A stretch of DNA of 64,000 nucleotides, from NCBI RefSeq assembly GCF_016862895.1, contig NZ_BONV01000031.1:1-64000 (forward strand), given 5' to 3'. Below the pieces are notes generated by a model. It made no database searches. It had not been told where the DNA came from and saw only the letters and a list, made by a program, of their open reading frames with translations. Position numbers and translations under genes: made by a program. Positions 60,003-64,000 of this stretch are shown here, in pieces (positions within the stretch are counted from its first letter, which is position 1; each line of letters opens with the position of its first letter). The stretch comes from Planotetraspora kaengkrachanensis (GTDB lineage Bacteria; Actinomycetota; Actinomycetes; Streptosporangiales; Streptosporangiaceae).

Positions 60003-60073
60003 TCACCGTCCGCAGGGCCTTGCCTCAGGCCGAGGGCACAGTAAGGCTCCTGGCCGCACTGAATCTGTTCGGG

Positions 60074-60796
60074 CTATCGCGGGGTCAGAACGCAGAACTC
60101 ATGGCCATCGGGATCTGCCATGACCACCCAGCTGACGTCGCCCTGGCCGATGTCGACGCGCGTCGCCCCGAGGGCGATGAGACGGTCGACCTCCGCTTGC
60201 TGATCACCGCCGGCGGGTGGAGCGAGGTCGAAATGCGGCCGGTGCTTCCCGGTCTTCGGCGTCAGCGGCGGACCACCCCAGGTGATCTTCGGGCCGCCGT
60301 GCGGCGAGCGAATCGCGGTCTCCTGGTCCTGGTCCCAGACCAGCGGCCAGCCCAGCGCTTCGCTCCAGAAGTACCCGGTCTCCTGCGAACCGTCGCCGGA
60401 AAGGGCGCCGATGAATCCGCAGTCGGCGAGGAACTTGTTGCCCGGCTCGATGACGCAGAACTCGTTGCCTTCCGGGTCTGCCAGCACGACATGAGGATCT
60501 TCCGGACGTTGCCCGACGTCGATGTGCCGGGCGCCGAGCTCGAGCGCCCTCGCCACCGTCTGCTGTTGGTCCTCGAGAGACGTGCTCGTGAGATCGAAGT
60601 GCATGTGGTTCTGGCCGGCCTTCTGCTCCCGCGTTGGAAGAAACCGGAGCAGGAACCCGGTGTCGTCGCTCGGCAGGAGCGCGATGCCGTCGTGGGGGTC
60701 GTCGGCCGTCTCCCAGCCCAGGACGCCGGCCCAGAAGCGCGCGAGACGGAACGGGTCGTGTGCGTCGAAGCTGAGCGCGTGGAGGTGAGACGTCAT
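60074..60796 (-). CDS. Double VOC-domain protein
   Basis: 240 residues made of two similar halves. HALSFDAHDPFRLARFWAGV / LADPEGNEFCVIEPG form the first, TGYFWSEALGWPLVWDQDQ / MADPDGHEFCVLTPR the second (Glyoxalase_6 type). GGAGG stands before ATG 60796. Members bind metals and small ligands; some confer antibiotic tolerance. Confidence 0.85.
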   Translation of the reverse strand: MTSHLHALSFDAHDPFRLARFWAGVLGWETADDPHDGIALLPSDDTGFLLRFLPTREQKAGQNHMHFDLTSTSLEDQQQTVARALELGARHIDVGQRPEDPHVVLADPEGNEFCVIEPGNKFLADCGFIGALSGDGSQETGYFWSEALGWPLVWDQDQETAIRSPHGGPKITWGGPPLTPKTGKHRPHFDLAPPAGGDQQAEVDRLIALGATRVDIGQGDVSWVVMADPDGHEFCVLTPR

Positions 60797-60961
60797 TCCG
60801 CTTCGCACCTCCGATCTGCTGACTCAAAGCCGCAAAAGGCACGTCCTTCGTGCCCTCGGAGAAAATAACGCTCCGCGCTCCGTGCCCGCCACGCAATAAA
60901 CAGCGCCGAGTCATGCCGGCCGTCCCCCGCCTTCCTCGCAGGCGCGCGGACAGCGACTTGA

Positions 60962-61372
60962 TCACCGCGCCGAACGGCGGCCCCGGAGAAGGCGGGCGAT
61001 CATGTTCCACGCCGTCAGCGTCACGCAGCCGGACGCGACGAAGACCAGGCACACGAAAGGTACGAAGAACCCGCCCAGCAGTCCTGGGAGCCCGGGTTGG
61101 GACAGCGCGTAGGCGTGCCGGTCGTCCCACCGCCCGGAAGGGGTGCAGATCACCCCTGTCGCGAGAGCCTTCTTCTGAGGGTGATCCAGCGTTCTGACCA
61201 CCATGTGGTGCTGGGCACAGACCTGCTCGGCGGCCTGCCCTTCGCCGGCTTCGGCCCCTGACATCAGCGACCCCACCACGATCAGGGGGAGCAGTACGAC
61301 GACCACGTTCCGTATGAAGAGGAGGCCGGCCTTCTGCCGCGATCGGCGCACGGGGCCGGATGCGCCATCCAT
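60962..61372 (-). CDS. Small membrane protein
   Basis: 136 residues. One hydrophobic helix at 20-42 (NVVVVLLPLIVVGSLMSGAE), an outer loop with two Cys (CAQHHMVVRTLDHP, VICTPSGRWDD), and a second helix near the C-terminus. No family recognised. Confidence 0.55.
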   Translation of the reverse strand: MDGASGPVRRSRQKAGLLFIRNVVVVLLPLIVVGSLMSGAEAGEGQAAEQVCAQHHMVVRTLDHPQKKALATGVICTPSGRWDDRHAYALSQPGLPGLLGGFFVPFVCLVFVASGCVTLTAWNMIARLLRGRRSAR

Positions 61373-61785
61373 CAGGACCGTCGTGGCGTCATGGGGAAAC
61401 CTTCTCGATCATGGGCACGCCCTCCGCATAGCGGGTCAGGCTAACACTCGTCGAGTCTGGCACCGTCCCAGGCTGAGCATGGCCGAGGCACCTGTCAGCA
61501 ATATGGACTCCAGCGGTTTTCCGGCGATATCGCGACGGTTTGAGCCGCCGGCTCCCGTCCCGCCCGCTTCCGACGACAAGCCCCGAAATCGGGATCAGGC
61601 GCCCGAATGCCGATGTTCCAAGAAACACCGCGTAATGCGAATTCCTTTTCGATAGGTACAGCATCTGTTTATCCTTTCCGAATACGCGCCTTCCTGCCCG
61701 CCGTTGTCCTCCGGCGGTAATTTCGGGAGCGCGTCGCCGACGCGCCACCCCCTGAAGCCCGAATCTCACACGGAGGAAATCTAAA

Positions 61786-62379
61786 TTGATTTCTCGCACG
61801 AAAATCTCGGCCGCAGGTTCGCGGAGCGCGGGGCGCCTTCTCATGTGGGCGGCCGCTGCCGCCGTGGCCTGTGCGTCCGCGGGCCTGCCCACCTCGGCGG
61901 CCAGCGCCGGCACCGCGACTCCGAGCACGAGGGCGGATTCCAAGCCCGTCCTCCCGCGTCTCGACTCTACGAACATCATCAGAACGTTCACCCCCGTGCT
62001 TGCGACGCCGGAGTTGCTCACGCTCACCTCCACCACCTTCACCGCGTCGGCGCGCACAGGCATCCCATGGGTGAACGACCCGAGCAGGCCGGCGGGCTCG
62101 CGATGGGTCAACATCTCATCGGTGTTCCCGGGCTACGTGTACGACGTCTCCTTGGCGCCGGCGCCGAGTACTAATCTCTCTGTCGTCGCGGGGCCTCCAG
62201 TCGCCCTCGCCAGCCTGGATCAGTCCGGCATTCCCGTGGGCCGGCTCAGGGTCACAGTCCGAAAGGCGGACGGCAGCATCTGGTTCTCCACATGTGCCGT
62301 CTCGACCACGACGGGATCCAGCGTTCCGTTCAGCCCCGTGAACTGCACGCCGCAGGCGCCGCTCCCACCCACCGACTGA
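61786..62379 (+). CDS. Secreted protein, paralogue of 57082-57588
   Basis: 197 residues from TTG 61786 with GGAGG upstream. Signal peptide LLMWAAAAAVACASAGLPTS, cleavage near AASA. Mature part: TGIPWVNDPSRPAGSRWVNI, then CAVSTTTGSSVP and CTPQAPLPPTD, aligning with the C-terminal Cys pair of 57082-57588. Function unknown; followed by its own hairpin at 62402. Confidence 0.7.
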   Translation: MISRTKISAAGSRSAGRLLMWAAAAAVACASAGLPTSAASAGTATPSTRADSKPVLPRLDSTNIIRTFTPVLATPELLTLTSTTFTASARTGIPWVNDPSRPAGSRWVNISSVFPGYVYDVSLAPAPSTNLSVVAGPPVALASLDQSGIPVGRLRVTVRKADGSIWFSTCAVSTTTGSSVPFSPVNCTPQAPLPPTD

Positions 62380-62401
62380 TGAAGGGACCCTCGAAGTAAC
62401 G

Positions 62402-62455
62402 GACGAGGACGGACCTGATTGCGTTCTGGATTGCGCAGACCGGTCCGTCCTCGTC
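62402..62455. terminator. Bidirectional hairpin
   Basis: GACGAGGACGGACC and GGTCCGTCCTCGTC, perfect 14-bp arms with a 26-nt spacer, between the secreted-protein gene and the convergent Fur-family gene. Confidence 0.6.
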
Positions 62456-62469
62456 GCCATTCGGGCCTG

Positions 62470-62910
62470 TTAGGCGGGTGGTGTCGCGGTGCTGCAGGTG
62501 GCGCAGATTCCGCTGAGTTCGACGGTGTGCTCGACCGAGTCGAATCCGGAGGCCTCGCCGACATGGTCGACCCACGCCTCCACCGCGTCCGCATCCACCG
62601 GCTGGCTGCGGCCGCAGGAGCGGCACACCAGATAGTGACGGTGCCCGCCGAACGGCCTTATCCGGTACAGCCGTTCGCCGACGTCGTCGCGTACGACATC
62701 GACCCGACCGCATGCCTCCAGCTCTCGCAGCGTGCGATAGACGGTGGTCAATCCCACCCCGAGCCCGTCGGCGGTGGTCAGCGCGTGCAACTGCTGGGCC
62801 GAGACGAAGTCCGGGCAGTCCACCAGGACATGCAGGACTGCGCCGCGCTGCCTCGTCCGGCGCCCCGTCGGCAGGGCGCGCGCCAGTTGCTCGGCATTCC
62901 GGCAGCTCAT
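62470..62910 (-). CDS. Fur/Zur family metalloregulator
   Basis: 146 residues from ATG 62910. Winged helix: RTRQRGAVLHVLVDCPDFVS, GVGLTTVYRTLRELEACGRV; metal site: HRHYLVCRSCGRSQPVD and the C-terminal ICATCS giving two CxxC pairs. The Cys-rich C-terminus and position beside a metal-type binding protein suit a zinc- or iron-responsive repressor; which metal cannot be told. Confidence 0.88.
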   Translation of the reverse strand: MSCRNAEQLARALPTGRRTRQRGAVLHVLVDCPDFVSAQQLHALTTADGLGVGLTTVYRTLRELEACGRVDVVRDDVGERLYRIRPFGGHRHYLVCRSCGRSQPVDADAVEAWVDHVGEASGFDSVEHTVELSGICATCSTATPPA

Positions 62911-62963
62911 CGCGGTATCACCCCCTGAACATTCATCACCGAATCCGCCATAACACAATATAT

Positions 62964-62976
62964 GGTAATGAATACC
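62964..62976. promoter_or_regulatory. Candidate Fur/Zur operator
   Basis: GGTA-ATGAA-TACC in an AT-rich patch (TAACACAATATATGGTAATG), about 55 bp before the Fur-family start and about 70 bp after the binding-protein stop. The AATGA core recalls Fur-family boxes. Confidence 0.45.
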
Positions 62977-63043
62977 GTTCCCATTCGGCGCGATCGCGCA
63001 GCAGGTGCGACCCCTGAGCGATTTCCAGGTCGCGGATGCGGCT

Positions 63044-64000
63044 TCAGTCACCCGCGACGCGGTCGTCGAAGCGAGGGACGATCGTGGACTCCGGCACCAG
63101 ATTCCAGCGTTCGAGCGCCTTGCGTATCTGTTCGGCCGCGTCGATGTTCAGGGGACCGCTGGTCCACAGGGCATACGGCAGATTGAGGAATCGTCCCTCG
63201 GTCACCGCGGGCAGCCTGTCGATGCCCGGCCGCGACTCGAGCAGTCCGACCTTCTGCTGAAAGGTCTGCGGCGGATAGTCGACGAAAACGAACGCGTCGG
63301 GGTCGGCCGCGGCGACCCGTTCCCAGGACACTCTGGTCCAGCTGTCGTCGACGTCCTCGATCGCGTTGCGGCCGCCCGCACTGTCGATGATCGCTTGCGG
63401 CGCGCCGTACCTGCCGCTGGAGAACACCGTGTCGCTCGCGCTGTCGAACACGAAGATCGTGGGCGGCCTTTCCGGGCGTGGCGCGTCCTTGAGCGCGTCC
63501 AGCCGCCGGGTGATGTCGTCGACGACCTGTTGCGCCTGCCGCGTGCGGCCGGTGATCGTGCCGAGATTGGTCAGGTCGTCGTGCAGCGCCTGCCACGGTT
63601 CGACGATCCCGCGCCGCTGGTCGTCGTGCTGCCGGCAGCTCTCCGTGAGCACATAGGGCGCGATTCCCTGCGCCCGCAGAGAGGCCGGGGTCAGTCGCGT
63701 TTCTTCGCTGTAGCCGTAGTTCCAGCCGGCGATCATGACGTCCGGCCGTTGCGCGATCACGGTCTCGCTGGACGGATACTGCGGCGCGACGACGTTCAGC
63801 CGGTCGACGACGTCGCCGTAGTGGCGGCGCAACGTGTCGGCGTCACGTTGCAGGCTCGACACCGCGACGACCTGGTCGACTGCCCCGATGGCGAGAGTCA
63901 TTGCGATCATGTTGCCGTCGTTGACGAAGAGCCGCCGCGCGGGCGAGGGGAACTGCGCGCGCTCACCGCAGTTCGTGACCGTGATCGCCGCTCCGGCCGA
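63044..64000 (-). CDS. ABC transporter substrate-binding protein, 5' end outside window
   Basis: At least 318 residues, running off the right edge. TVTNCGERAQFPSPARRLFV, VVAVSSLQRDADTLRR, PDVMIAGWNYGYSEETRLTP and ADPDAFVFVDYPPQTFQQKV are those of the BtuF/FecB-type (helical backbone) binding proteins that capture iron complexes, cobalamin or metals for import. The signal peptide lies beyond the edge. Position beside the Fur-family gene supports a metal-related role. Confidence 0.82.
   Translation of the reverse strand, partial: SAGAAITVTNCGERAQFPSPARRLFVNDGNMIAMTLAIGAVDQVVAVSSLQRDADTLRRHYGDVVDRLNVVAPQYPSSETVIAQRPDVMIAGWNYGYSEETRLTPASLRAQGIAPYVLTESCRQHDDQRRGIVEPWQALHDDLTNLGTITGRTRQAQQVVDDITRRLDALKDAPRPERPPTIFVFDSASDTVFSSGRYGAPQAIIDSAGGRNAIEDVDDSWTRVSWERVAAADPDAFVFVDYPPQTFQQKVGLLESRPGIDRLPAVTEGRFLNLPYALWTSGPLNIDAAEQIRKALERWNLVPESTIVPRFDDRVAGD

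Overview
High-GC DNA with GTG and TTG starts, many ECF-type regulators, an F420-type luciferase-like oxidoreductase and CU044_5270-, DinB- and VOC-type genes points to an actinomycete, most likely Streptosporangiales (inference from gene content, not from a marker gene). There is no rRNA, no intact tRNA and no CRISPR array. Almost everything is accessory: small regulators, acetyltransferases, VOC proteins, methyltransferases and secreted proteins in one- to three-gene units.

From base 1 to about 45 kb, with a last trace near 56.9 kb, the region is built around a recurring junction module. The complete module reads: a pair of about 11-bp direct repeats, about 100 nt of spacer, the 3' half of a tRNA-Gly(CCC) gene (anticodon loop to CCA), a GC-rich hairpin, a second repeat pair, and the last codons of a tyrosine integrase on the opposite strand. 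Clear tRNA halves lie at 250 (inverted), 1460, 3134, 6421, 11883, 15825 and 41673, with decayed ones near 9936, 19756, 22300 and 31903. Integrase pieces without an intact integrase lie at 1, 1598, 6534, 12019, 13070, 15949, 17748, 24120, 26357, 34700, 38390, 40738 and 44732. Between junctions sit 1-6 kb of cargo. In several segments the repeat class at the left end matches that at the right end. This looks like serial accretion of integrative elements, or of non-autonomous cargo cassettes, at one tRNA-Gly gene that lies outside the window.

Cargo in order: GNAT; CcdC-like membrane protein with TetR; frameshifted inositol-phosphatase; membrane LuxR and Pr6Pr-type protein; sulfatase-modifying-factor-like protein; aminoglycoside-type phosphotransferase; AraC with SDR; metallo-hydrolase; GyrB-like ATPase domain; degenerate penicillin-binding protein; DGPF protein with ECF42 sigma factor; HTH with aldo/keto reductase; LacI; pentapeptide protein; and an ECF41 sigma factor with three VOC genes sharing duplicated divergent promoters. 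Further on are an S66 peptidase, LysE exporter, an XRE/SnoaL/LLM group sharing an operator, and a patatin-alpha/beta hydrolase pair facing another XRE regulator.

After about 47.7 kb the DNA looks more like ordinary chromosome: a large secreted RCC1/Ig-repeat protein, collagen-like secreted protein, two methyltransferases, TPR protein, an ECF sigma factor coupled to a membrane-anchored CU044_5270 protein, NhaA, two paralogous secreted proteins with TTG starts, and at the right edge a Fur-family regulator beside a metal-type ABC substrate-binding protein that runs out of the window.
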